A DNA stretch of 64,000 nt from Herbaspirillum sp. alder98 (GTDB lineage Bacteria > Pseudomonadota > Gammaproteobacteria > Burkholderiales > Burkholderiaceae_D): contig NZ_JAIUCY010000006.1 of assembly GCF_020179755.1 (NCBI RefSeq), forward strand, positions 186,001 to 250,000, in the 5' to 3' direction. Position 1 is the first letter of the stretch. Each line of letters opens with the position of its first letter. Below the pieces are notes generated by a model that saw only the letters and a list, made by a program, of their open reading frames with translations, searched no databases and was not told the DNA's origin. Shown here one piece after another: positions 25,233 to 32,654 of this stretch. Made by a program: the position numbers and the translations under genes.

Positions 25233-26302
25233 CGGACTGCCCCGGCCACGGCGTTGGCCGCAGCAATGCGATGCAGGCCGTCGGCCATTTGCGCCAGGTC
25301 GAAGTCGGCCCGGTTGACCAGCAGGAACTCATCCAGCAGGTCGACCGGCAACGCCGCCGTGCCGCGCAAGGCCCCCGCCACCGCGCCGGCCATGGTGGCG
25401 ATGGAATCGGTATCGTTGCCGATCGACGAGCACAGCGCGATGGTGCGCAGCGGGTCGCCCTGGGCATAGCGCAGCACGCCCAGCGCGGCCGGCACCGATT
25501 CGGCCGCCAGCACCGAGTTGCCGACCATCTTTTCCATGTTGACCAGGAACGAGTAATCGTCATGCGCCTCATCGGCGATGCGCAAGGCCATCTCCAGGCG
25601 CGCCAGGTAATTCGGGCCGGCCACGCTGCGCGCCTGCTGGCGCGCCAGTTGTTCGCCGATGCGACCACCCCGCACCGCGGCCGCAATCACCTCGTGCAGG
25701 TCGCCCGCCACCAGCGCCTGGGCGGTGGCGGCCGCAATCGAGCAGGCCGCCGAGATGGCGACGTCGGTATCGTGCGAAGGCAGGCAGGTCACCAGGGCCT
25801 GGGCGCACGCGCCCTCGATGTCGCCCGGGTGTACCAGCCCCGCCGGGGCTACCCGCATGGCGGCGCCATTGGTGATGCCGACGGTGGTCATCTTGCGCCG
25901 CGAGCGGCCGATGATGCCGACGTCGTTGATGTCGCCGCCCTCTTGCAGCGCCTTGACCATCATGGCCGTGCTCGGCCCCATGAAACCAGCCTTGGGGCTG
26001 GTGGCGGCCCAGTCCAGCAGGCAGGCTACCCAACCGTCGTAGTCGAGCCTGCCGCCGGCCTTGATCAAGGCGCGCGCCAGGTAATACATCTGACTGGCGT
26101 CATCGGTGACTTCGCCGCGCAGGCCGGCATTGGCACCCGCAAAAGTGTCGTCGGGCGGGGTGCCGAAACGGGTCACCAGGCCGCCGTGGCGACGGGCGAT
26201 TTCTTCGATGCTCCATTGTTCGGTCTGCGCGCCCAGGGCATCGCCCATGCCGGCCAGCGCCAGCGAAGCGAAGATCCGGTCTCTCAAGGTAATGCTGCTC
26301 AC
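25229..26302 (-). CDS. ADP-ribosylglycohydrolase-like protein
   Basis: A 357-aa all-alpha DraG/ARH-fold enzyme. The binuclear metal site is visible: GMGDALG near residue 20, VTDDASQM (Thr66-Asp67-Asp68), and near the end SIGNDTDSIATMAGAVAGALRG (the second Asp pair). The family removes ADP-ribose from proteins or small molecules, or cleaves other N-glycosidic bonds. Between an importer of BMP type and a kinase, it more likely acts on an imported ribosylated metabolite than on nitrogenase reductase. The GTG start has GGAGACGC directly upstream. Its end overlaps the kinase start by 4 nt. Confidence 0.9.
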   Translation of the reverse strand: MSSITLRDRIFASLALAGMGDALGAQTEQWSIEEIARRHGGLVTRFGTPPDDTFAGANAGLRGEVTDDASQMYYLARALIKAGGRLDYDGWVACLLDWAATSPKAGFMGPSTAMMVKALQEGGDINDVGIIGRSRRKMTTVGITNGAAMRVAPAGLVHPGDIEGACAQALVTCLPSHDTDVAISAACSIAAATAQALVAGDLHEVIAAAVRGGRIGEQLARQQARSVAGPNYLARLEMALRIADEAHDDYSFLVNMEKMVGNSVLAAESVPAALGVLRYAQGDPLRTIALCSSIGNDTDSIATMAGAVAGALRGTAALPVDLLDEFLLVNRADFDLAQMADGLHRIAAANAVAGAVR

Positions 26303-26333
26303 ATGCGTCTCCAGTTATTTGTTGCACTTGCCG

Positions 26334-27290
26334 TTACAGGCTTCGCCCGCGGCGACGGGCCCCCGCTGCCGCCAGCGCCAGCAGGGTCACCAGCGGCGGC
26401 AGCAGGTAAATCAATTGCGGCGGGATGCGCGACGCCCCCAGTTGCGTGGCCAGCACCGCGCTGGCGCCGAACAGCAGCGACGCGGCCACCGTGCCGCGCA
26501 GTCCACGGGCGCCGACGAACACCGCCGCCAATGCCAGAAAGCCGCGTCCGGCCGTCATGTCAGCCTGGAACAGGCTGAGATAACCCAGGCTCAGGTAGAC
26601 CCCGCCCAGCCCGGCCAGCAAGCCCGACAGCAGCAACGCCATATAACGCATGCGCTTGACGGGAATACCGGCGGCCAGCGCCGCCAGCGGGTTCTCGCCG
26701 GCCGCGCGCAGCCAGATGCCGTAGCGCGTGCTGCGCAGGAACCACCACAACAGCGGGATCGCCAGCAGCGCCAGCACCACCAGCACATGATGGCCGCGCC
26801 GGTTCTCGCCATTGAGCAACAGGTCCAGCAGCGGCCAGCCTTGCAGGCCAGATATCGGCACGCTGGGCAGCACCGGGCTGTCGAGGCTGGCGGTGGAGCC
26901 CTTGTCGCCGGTCAGCGCCGTCATCAGCAACACCGTCAGGCCTGCCGCGAGGATGTTGATGGCGATGCCGGCCACGATCAGGTCGCCGCCCCACTCCAGA
27001 TGAAACACCGCCAGCAGGCCCGCCATCAGCAGCGCCGCCAGCAACCCGCCGCCGCACCCGATCCACGGATACAGGCCCGGTGCCAGGCCGGGAAACCAGT
27101 GCGCCGCCTGGACCGACACCAGCACCGCAAAGAAGGCTGCCACCAGCATCAAGCCCTCCAGGGCGACGTTGGTGCAGCCGGCCAGGTCCGACACCAGTCC
27201 CCCCAGCGCCGCCAGCAGAATCGGCGCGGTCGCGCGCAGGATGGCGGGCAGGAGTCCGGCCGCCAGCAGCATCCAGGCGTCATGCGACAT
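26334..27290 (-). CDS. ABC transporter permease, BMP/nucleoside type (second permease)
   Basis: A 318-aa BPD_transp_2-family permease with about 8-9 hydrophobic segments. The typical signature NVALEGLMLVAAFFAV (compare N-x-G-x-E-G-x-M in this family) is near the N-terminus, and RAAGENPLAALAAGIPVKRMRYMALLLSG is the conserved cytoplasmic loop that contacts the ATPase. Homologues pair with another permease, a double ATPase and a BMP lipoprotein to import nucleosides (the YufN-OPQ/NupNOPQ type). It overlaps the preceding permease gene by 11 nt and ends 31 bp before the ADP-ribosylglycohydrolase-like gene. Confidence 0.93.
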   Translation of the reverse strand: MSHDAWMLLAAGLLPAILRATAPILLAALGGLVSDLAGCTNVALEGLMLVAAFFAVLVSVQAAHWFPGLAPGLYPWIGCGGGLLAALLMAGLLAVFHLEWGGDLIVAGIAINILAAGLTVLLMTALTGDKGSTASLDSPVLPSVPISGLQGWPLLDLLLNGENRRGHHVLVVLALLAIPLLWWFLRSTRYGIWLRAAGENPLAALAAGIPVKRMRYMALLLSGLLAGLGGVYLSLGYLSLFQADMTAGRGFLALAAVFVGARGLRGTVAASLLFGASAVLATQLGASRIPPQLIYLLPPLVTLLALAAAGARRRGRSL

Positions 27291-28413
27291 GACGGCCTCC
27301 GCGACGGGCGCGCCAATCGAGCCACCAACCGGCCAGCGCCGGTCCCATGCGCTCGGACACCACGAACAGGATCATCAGCGCCTGGATCACCAGCACCACT
27401 TCGCGCGCGACGTCGGTGCTGCGCTCCATGGCCAGCGCCCCGGTACGCAACCAGGCATAGAGCAGCGCCGCCCATGGCACCGCACGCGGATTGTTGCGCG
27501 CCAGCAGCGCCACCAGCAGTCCTTCGTAGCCCAGCCCGGTGGGCAAGTCCACCGGCAGCCGCTTGAGCAGCCCGTGGCTGATATGAACCCCGGCCTGCGC
27601 GGCGAACACGCCACCCAGCGCCATCGACAGCCAGATCGTGCGTTGCACCGGCAGCCCGGCCTGACGGGCAAAGGCCGGGGCCTCGCCCACCACCCGGATC
27701 TCGTAGCCCAGCGTGGTACGCATCAGCAGCAGCCAGGCCAGCCACACCAGGACCGGCAGCGCCAGCAGCATGACAGTGACGTTGGTATTGGCCAGCAACA
27801 CCGGCAGATGCAGCCCCGACGCCAGCACCGGCGTGACGATGAAACCGGCCGCCGGGTCGCGCAGCAGATCGGTCACCACCCAGCGATAGAATTGCACCGC
27901 GATGATATTGAGCATCAGGGTGCTGACGATTTCATTGACGTCGAAGCGCACCTTGAGCAGGCCCGGCAGCGCGCCCCACACAAAGCCGGCGATGCAGGCC
28001 GCGCCGAAGGCCAGCGGCAGCGCCAGGGTCCAGGGGCCGGGCAGCCACAGGCTGACGGCGGTGGCGGCCAGCGCGCCAAGAAACAATTGACCATCCGCCC
28101 CCAGCGAGAACTGTCGCGCCCGGAACGGCAAGCTCACCGCCAGCCCCAGCAGGCAGAGCGTGATGGCGTCTTCGATCACGGCGCCGAAGCGCACCATGCG
28201 GGTCAGCTGCCAGCCGCCATCAGCACTCCAGTCCAGGCGCGGCATGGGTCCCGTCAACAGCACCAGGAAGGCGCGCACCGGTTCGTCGCTCACCGCCAGC
28301 GTGATCAGAAAACCGACCACCAGCGAGGCCAGCAACGCCAGCGGCAGACGCCAGCGCTGCGCCAGCGCCTGGCGCTGCAACTGTTGCTGCAATAAGCGGT
28401 TGAACGGGGTCAT
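27280..28413 (-). CDS. ABC transporter permease, BMP/nucleoside type (first permease)
   Basis: A 377-aa permease of the same superfamily, longer at the N-terminus (a basic cytoplasmic stretch, MTPFNRLLQQQLQRQALAQRWR). Recognisable features are SLGADGQLFLGALAATAVSL, DVNEIVSTLMLNIIAVQFYRW and RVVGEAPAFARQAGLPVQRTIWLSMALGG, the YufP/NupP pattern. The ATG at 28413 overlaps the ATPase stop (ATGA); the frame stays open further upstream inside the ATPase gene, but that part lacks permease character. With the next permease it would form the heterodimeric membrane channel. Confidence 0.93.
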   Translation of the reverse strand: MTPFNRLLQQQLQRQALAQRWRLPLALLASLVVGFLITLAVSDEPVRAFLVLLTGPMPRLDWSADGGWQLTRMVRFGAVIEDAITLCLLGLAVSLPFRARQFSLGADGQLFLGALAATAVSLWLPGPWTLALPLAFGAACIAGFVWGALPGLLKVRFDVNEIVSTLMLNIIAVQFYRWVVTDLLRDPAAGFIVTPVLASGLHLPVLLANTNVTVMLLALPVLVWLAWLLLMRTTLGYEIRVVGEAPAFARQAGLPVQRTIWLSMALGGVFAAQAGVHISHGLLKRLPVDLPTGLGYEGLLVALLARNNPRAVPWAALLYAWLRTGALAMERSTDVAREVVLVIQALMILFVVSERMGPALAGWWLDWRARRGGRHVA

Positions 28414-30005
28414 GACGCAACTCCTGATGCCGTGAATGGGGCGTCCAGCGTGGCCGCCACGTTGTCTTGCCGGTGGCTTCCAGTCATGTAGGGTCCCAGG
28501 GTTTCCACGGCCAGGTCCTGGCCGCAGAAATGCGCCACCAGTTCGCCTCCGGCCATGACCGCCACCCGGTCCGACAGCGACAGCAATTCGTCCAGATCGG
28601 CCGAGATCAGCAACACCGCACTGCCCGCCTGGCACAGCGCTACCAGCTGCGTCTGCAGGCTGCGCGCAGCGCCCATGTCGACGCCGCGCGTGGGCTGGCT
28701 GGCGATCAGCAGGCGCGGCGCGCCAGCGGTCTCGCGCCCCAGCACCACCTTCTGCATGTTGCCGCCCGACAGGGTCCCGATCAGGTCTTGCGCCGAGGCA
28801 GCCTTCACGCCGCAGCGTTCGATGACCTGCCGGGCGGCCGCGCCGATGGCGGCGATGTCCAGCCAGCCACGGCGCGACAGGGGCCGCTGGTGGTAGCGGG
28901 TGGCGATGAGGTTGTCGGCGATGCTCATGTTCACGGCCACGCCATCGTGCAAGCGGTCTTCGGCGATGGCCGCCACGCCGCAGCTGCGCACGGCGCGCAC
29001 GTCCAGGCCGCTGAAGCGGCGGCCATCGACGCTGGCCTGGCCGCCCTGCGTCGGGTGCTGCCCCAGCAAGACCCTGGCCAGCAGGTCCTGGCCATTGCCT
29101 TCGACACCGGCAATACCAAGGATTTCACCGGCCGCGATATCGAACGACAGCGGCCCCAGCGCCTGCCGGCCATCGGCATGACGCGCCTGCAACCCGCGCA
29201 CCGACACCAGTGGCACGCCGGTGCGTGTGACCGATGGACGCAGCGGCAGCGGCATGGCGGCAGCGCCCACGATCATGTGGCCCAATTCGGTCGGTGAGGT
29301 GTCCCGCATCATGCCGGCACCGCTCACGCGACCACGGCGCAGTACCGTGAAGCGATCGGCGATGGCGCAGACTTCGCGGGTCTTGTGCGAGATCAGCACC
29401 ACCGTCAAGCCTTCGGCGACCATGCTGCGCAAGGCATCGAACAGCGCCTGCGCTTCTTGCGCCGCCAGCACCGCCGTGGGTTCATCGAGCAGCAGGATAC
29501 GGGCGCCACGGAACAGCGCCTTGAGGATCTCGACCCGCTGCTGCATACCAATGGCCAGCTCGCCGGCACGGGCCTGCGGATCGACCTCCAGCCCGAAACG
29601 CCGCGACAGCGCGCGCACCTGTTGCACCGCTGCGCGCCGGTCGATGCGCCCACCCCGCATCGGCTCAGCCCCCAGCACGATATTGTCGGCCACACTGAAC
29701 GACGGCAGCAGTTGCGGATGTTGCGGCACCAGCCCGATGCCGGCCGCAATTGCCGCCGCCGGGTTCGGCAGGTGCAGCATCTGGCCCTGCATGCGCAGAT
29801 GGCCGCTGCCCGGCTGCTCCTGCCCATAGAGCATCTTCATCACGGTCGACTTGCCGGCGCCGTTTTCGCCGACGATGGCGTGAATCTCGCCGGCATGAAT
29901 CGCCAGGCTCACGTCGTCGCTGGCCAGGGTACCGTTGGGATAGACCTTGGAGACATGCTGCAGCTCAAGCAAGGGAGCGTTCTGTGTCGGTTTGGCGGGG
30001 TTCAT
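28410..30005 (-). CDS. ABC transporter double ATP-binding protein (nucleoside/sugar type)
   Basis: A 531-aa protein with two ABC domains. The first has Walker A GENGAGKST (residues 46-54), a signature-like region (ELAIGMQQRVEILKALFRGA) and Walker B ILLLDEPTAVL. The second has a degenerate Walker A (GVEGNGQDLL), the signature LSGGNMQKVVLGRE and a Walker B ending ASQPTRGVD. This asymmetry is normal for the RbsA/YufO group. It powers the two permeases encoded directly downstream. It is the only ATPase gene of this type in the window, so it might also serve the second importer (51032-55703), which has none. Confidence 0.95.
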   Translation of the reverse strand: MNPAKPTQNAPLLELQHVSKVYPNGTLASDDVSLAIHAGEIHAIVGENGAGKSTVMKMLYGQEQPGSGHLRMQGQMLHLPNPAAAIAAGIGLVPQHPQLLPSFSVADNIVLGAEPMRGGRIDRRAAVQQVRALSRRFGLEVDPQARAGELAIGMQQRVEILKALFRGARILLLDEPTAVLAAQEAQALFDALRSMVAEGLTVVLISHKTREVCAIADRFTVLRRGRVSGAGMMRDTSPTELGHMIVGAAAMPLPLRPSVTRTGVPLVSVRGLQARHADGRQALGPLSFDIAAGEILGIAGVEGNGQDLLARVLLGQHPTQGGQASVDGRRFSGLDVRAVRSCGVAAIAEDRLHDGVAVNMSIADNLIATRYHQRPLSRRGWLDIAAIGAAARQVIERCGVKAASAQDLIGTLSGGNMQKVVLGRETAGAPRLLIASQPTRGVDMGAARSLQTQLVALCQAGSAVLLISADLDELLSLSDRVAVMAGGELVAHFCGQDLAVETLGPYMTGSHRQDNVAATLDAPFTASGVAS

Positions 30006-31105
30006 CCTGGGTTCCCTGTGCGGGTGAAGGCGCTGGGTATCCGGACCCGTCCTGCCACGATATCGGCGCGCACCGCATCGAGCCGCGCCGCGATGGCCGC
30101 CGGGGCGTTATCCATTACCTGCGAGTGCGGCGCCAGTCCGATCCCGCCTTCGGCCAGGCCCAGCGAACGCGCCCGGCCCCACGGCAGTTGTCCCTGCAAG
30201 TGCTGTCCCAGCGCCTGGACGATGGCCACGTCGATGTTCTTCATCACCGAGGTCACGATGGCGCCAGCGCGTTGCGGATTGCTGCGGTAGGCCAATGCGT
30301 ACTGGTCGAGATCGACGCCGATGGCATAGCGATGCGCCTGGCTGACCGCCTCGTTGACACCCTGCCCGGTGGCGCCGGCGGCGTGGAAGATCAGCGCGGC
30401 ACCAGCCGTCATCTGAGCGTTGGCGATGTCCTTGCCGGCGGCCGGGTCCGAAAAACCGTTGGCATACTGGCTGGCCACCACGATGGCGGGGTCGAAGGCC
30501 CGGGCGCCGGCGCGAAAGCCCACCAGGTAGTCTTCGATCACCGGAAACTGCATGCCGCCGACGACGCCAAGGCTGCCATTGGCGGGCACGCCCGGCAGCG
30601 CATGCTCGCGCAGCAGCATGGCGGCCAGATAGCCGGCCAGGTAAGCGCCTTCGTTCTGGCGAAACAGGATGGAATGGACATTGGCGCACGCGCAGTGCGC
30701 ATAGTCGACTGCGGCATCGAAGACGATGAAGCGCATGCGCGGAAACTGCGCCGCCAGCTTTTGCACAGTGGGCACCATGGTGAAGGTGCCGACCACGATC
30801 AGGTCATGTTCGCCGCTGTCGGCCAGATCAGCCAGGGCCGACTCCCAGCGGGTCGGATCGATGCCGCCTTCCACCACCCTGGTGGTGACCGGCAGGCGTT
30901 GGCGCGCCTGGCGCATGCCGGCGGCAGCCGAATCGAAGAACGACTTGTCACCCAGCGTGCCATTGACGAACAGCACTGCCCGCAAACGGCTGCCGGGCGC
31001 GCTGGCATCGGCGCGGTCGGCCAGGCGGCCCAGCAGCGACAGTGCGATCACTGCGGCGATGCCCCACGCCAGGCGTTTCAACAGGAGATTCAAGGTCTGT
31101 GTCAT
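30002..31105 (-). CDS. BMP-family ABC transporter substrate-binding protein
   Basis: A 367-aa BMP/PnrA-like binding protein. An N-terminal membrane or signal segment (LAWGIAAVIALSLLGRL) is followed by the family motif VLFVNGTLGDKSFFDSAAAGM. Further on are ILFRQNEGAYLAGYLAAMLL (E-G-A-Y/FLAG signature) and GVVGGMQFPVIEDYLVGFRAGA. PnrA-type proteins bind purine and pyrimidine nucleosides. It lacks a lipobox cysteine, so it is probably held by an uncleaved N-terminal helix or is periplasmic. It is the first gene after the GntR regulator (20 bp gap) and overlaps the ATPase start, heading the importer operon. Confidence 0.92.
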   Translation of the reverse strand: MTQTLNLLLKRLAWGIAAVIALSLLGRLADRADASAPGSRLRAVLFVNGTLGDKSFFDSAAAGMRQARQRLPVTTRVVEGGIDPTRWESALADLADSGEHDLIVVGTFTMVPTVQKLAAQFPRMRFIVFDAAVDYAHCACANVHSILFRQNEGAYLAGYLAAMLLREHALPGVPANGSLGVVGGMQFPVIEDYLVGFRAGARAFDPAIVVASQYANGFSDPAAGKDIANAQMTAGAALIFHAAGATGQGVNEAVSQAHRYAIGVDLDQYALAYRSNPQRAGAIVTSVMKNIDVAIVQALGQHLQGQLPWGRARSLGLAEGGIGLAPHSQVMDNAPAAIAARLDAVRADIVAGRVRIPSAFTRTGNPG

Positions 31106-31125
31106 CGATGGCGGGGGTAACCGCT

Positions 31126-31881
31126 TCAGTTCATGCCGCCGCTATGCTTGGCAATGCGGGTACGGTAACGATAAGTGGAGACGTATTTCATCAGGCAGTA
31201 TTCGATCGGCTGGCGGCGATCCGACAAGGTGATGCGCTCGCACACCAGCAACGGGTCGCCCACGCCGATGTCGAGCAACTGCGCATCGTCGCCGTCGGCG
31301 GCGCCCGCGCACAGGTTCTCGACCGCTTCGGCTGGCTCGAAGGCGAACTCCGCCGTGAGCAGCTTGTAGAGCGAACCGGCCTTTTCGATCTGGCTGCGAC
31401 TGATCCTGGCGCCACGGGGCAAGACCAGATAGGCGTCGTGCAAGCCCACCGGCGCGTCATCGATCAGGCGGATGCGACGCACCCGCACCAGCGGCGCGCC
31501 CGCATCAAGATTGAGCAGGTTGGCGATGGCCATGCTGGCGCCGACCGTCTCGATGGCCAGGATGCGCTGGCCGGGCACGCCGCCGCGGTTGCCCGTATCC
31601 TGCGAAAAGCTGTCGATGAAACGGGTGGTGCCGCGCACGATGGCCGGCGACACGAACGTGCCACGCCCGTGATCGCTATAGATGATGCCGCGCTCTTCCA
31701 TGAAGCGCACCGCCTTGCGAACGGTGTCGCGACTGACTTCGTAACGTTCGGCCAGTTCTCGCTCGGGCGGCAGCGCCTGGTTGTCGGTGAGCACGCCACG
31801 GTCGATGGTGTCGCGGATGATATCGGCCAGCCAGCGATAACGCGGCTGCACTGTGTCGGCGGTATTCATGGTCTTTTTCAT
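31126..31881 (-). CDS. GntR-family regulator with UTRA effector domain
   Basis: A 251-aa HutC-subfamily repressor. The winged helix-turn-helix is at residues 16-80 (LADIIRDTIDRGVL...LPPERELAERYEVSRDTVRKAVRFMEERGIIY). The UTRA ligand domain follows (GQRILAIETVGASMAIANLL...PLVRVRRIRLIDDAPVGLHDAYLVLP, ending ...EYCLMKYVSTYRYRTRIAKH). It likely senses the imported ribosylated compound or a phosphorylated product. A 14-bp palindrome lies 16-29 bp upstream of its ATG and matches sites before the exbD-tonB-receptor operon, which suggests autoregulation and control of both transport halves. The ATG at 31881 is used; ATG at 31869 is an alternative. Confidence 0.93.
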   Translation of the reverse strand: MKKTMNTADTVQPRYRWLADIIRDTIDRGVLTDNQALPPERELAERYEVSRDTVRKAVRFMEERGIIYSDHGRGTFVSPAIVRGTTRFIDSFSQDTGNRGGVPGQRILAIETVGASMAIANLLNLDAGAPLVRVRRIRLIDDAPVGLHDAYLVLPRGARISRSQIEKAGSLYKLLTAEFAFEPAEAVENLCAGAADGDDAQLLDIGVGDPLLVCERITLSDRRQPIEYCLMKYVSTYRYRTRIAKHSGGMN

Positions 31882-31896
31882 GACGCGGAGTTTACA

Positions 31897-31910
31897 TTGG
31901 TACGTACCAA
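31897..31910. promoter_or_regulatory. GntR operator (regulator/ABC-importer side)
   Basis: TTGGTACGTACCAA is a perfect 14-bp palindrome between the exbB stop and the GntR start. Its core GGTACGTACC recurs exactly at 36432-36445 and with one change at 36555-36570, upstream of the exbD operon. The size and GT-N-AC character fit HutC/GntR operators. The link to this regulator is inferred from position. Confidence 0.8.
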
Positions 31911-31931
31911 CTGTAAATCGCGAACAGCTTG

Positions 31932-32588
31932 TCAGCGCACCGCTTGCATCGGGTGCCGGTCGCCACGTCCGGCCTGGCCGTCGCGGCTGTTGCCATGCAC
32001 CACGCCAGCGGCGCGCAGCAGCAACTCCTTGAGCTGGTCGTTGAGACGATCGGCGCACTCGCGCAGATAGTTATAGAACAGCAGGCCGAACAGTGCAATC
32101 GAGATGCCAAGGGCGGTCGCATACAAGGCCGTGCCGATCCCTTTCGACACGCCCGACGGATCCGAGATGCCGGACGACGCCAGCACCGAGAAGGTATCGA
32201 TAATGCCCAGGATGGTGCCGACCAGGCCCAGCAGGGGCGCGGCCGTGACGATCGTGTCGAGCACCCACAGGCGGGCATTGACGCGCGACTTGCCAGCGAT
32301 ATAGATGGCCTCGCCCAGGTCTTGCAACTGGGTCTGGTCCGACACTGCGGTATGCGCCTCCAGCGCTTCGCGCACCAGCTGCACCGGCACCGTCTTGCGC
32401 TCCAGCATGGCCGGATCGAGCTGCGGCTTGAAGTTGCTGCGCGCCGTCATCGAATGCAGCAGCTTGTCGGCATCGCGCGAACCGAACCAGAAGAACAGCT
32501 GTCGCTCGACGATCAGGAACACCGCCAGCGCGGCGGCCACATACATCGCATAAAAGGTCAGGTCGTGAAACAGCTGGATGGCATTCAT
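31932..32588 (-). CDS. exbB: ExbB/MotA/TolQ-family proton channel protein
   Basis: A 218-aa ExbB. Helix 1 lies near residues 11-30 (FYAMYVAAALAVFLIVERQLFF). The conserved core is ARLWVLDTIVTAAPLLGLVGTILGIIDTF, and helix 3 is GTALYATALGISIALFGLLFYNYL. It would pair with ExbD (35913) and TonB (35194) encoded upstream. It is 66 bp downstream of the receptor gene, so the operon order is exbD-tonB-receptor-exbB, with exbB unusually last. AAGGAA precedes the ATG. Its C-terminus is polar (NSRDGQAGRGDRHPMQAVR), and its stop is 51 bp before the GntR gene. Confidence 0.94.
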   Translation of the reverse strand: MNAIQLFHDLTFYAMYVAAALAVFLIVERQLFFWFGSRDADKLLHSMTARSNFKPQLDPAMLERKTVPVQLVREALEAHTAVSDQTQLQDLGEAIYIAGKSRVNARLWVLDTIVTAAPLLGLVGTILGIIDTFSVLASSGISDPSGVSKGIGTALYATALGISIALFGLLFYNYLRECADRLNDQLKELLLRAAGVVHGNSRDGQAGRGDRHPMQAVR

Positions 32589-32654
32589 GTCAATTCCTTA
32601 TCGATAAATGATGCGCCGCGGCCGGCGCGGCGCATCGGGCAAGTCAGGTCTGGC

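Noticed and set aside
23383..26302. Pseudouridine degradation operon (kinase plus glycosidase)
   Set aside because: The hydrolase has the DxDPGxDD signature of nucleoside hydrolases, not the features of pseudouridine-5'-phosphate glycosidase, and the extra ADP-ribosylglycohydrolase-like gene does not fit that pathway.
25229..26302. DraG (nitrogenase reductase-reactivating glycohydrolase)
   Set aside because: Fold and metal motifs fit the wider family, but no nitrogen-fixation gene is nearby and the operon is catabolic.
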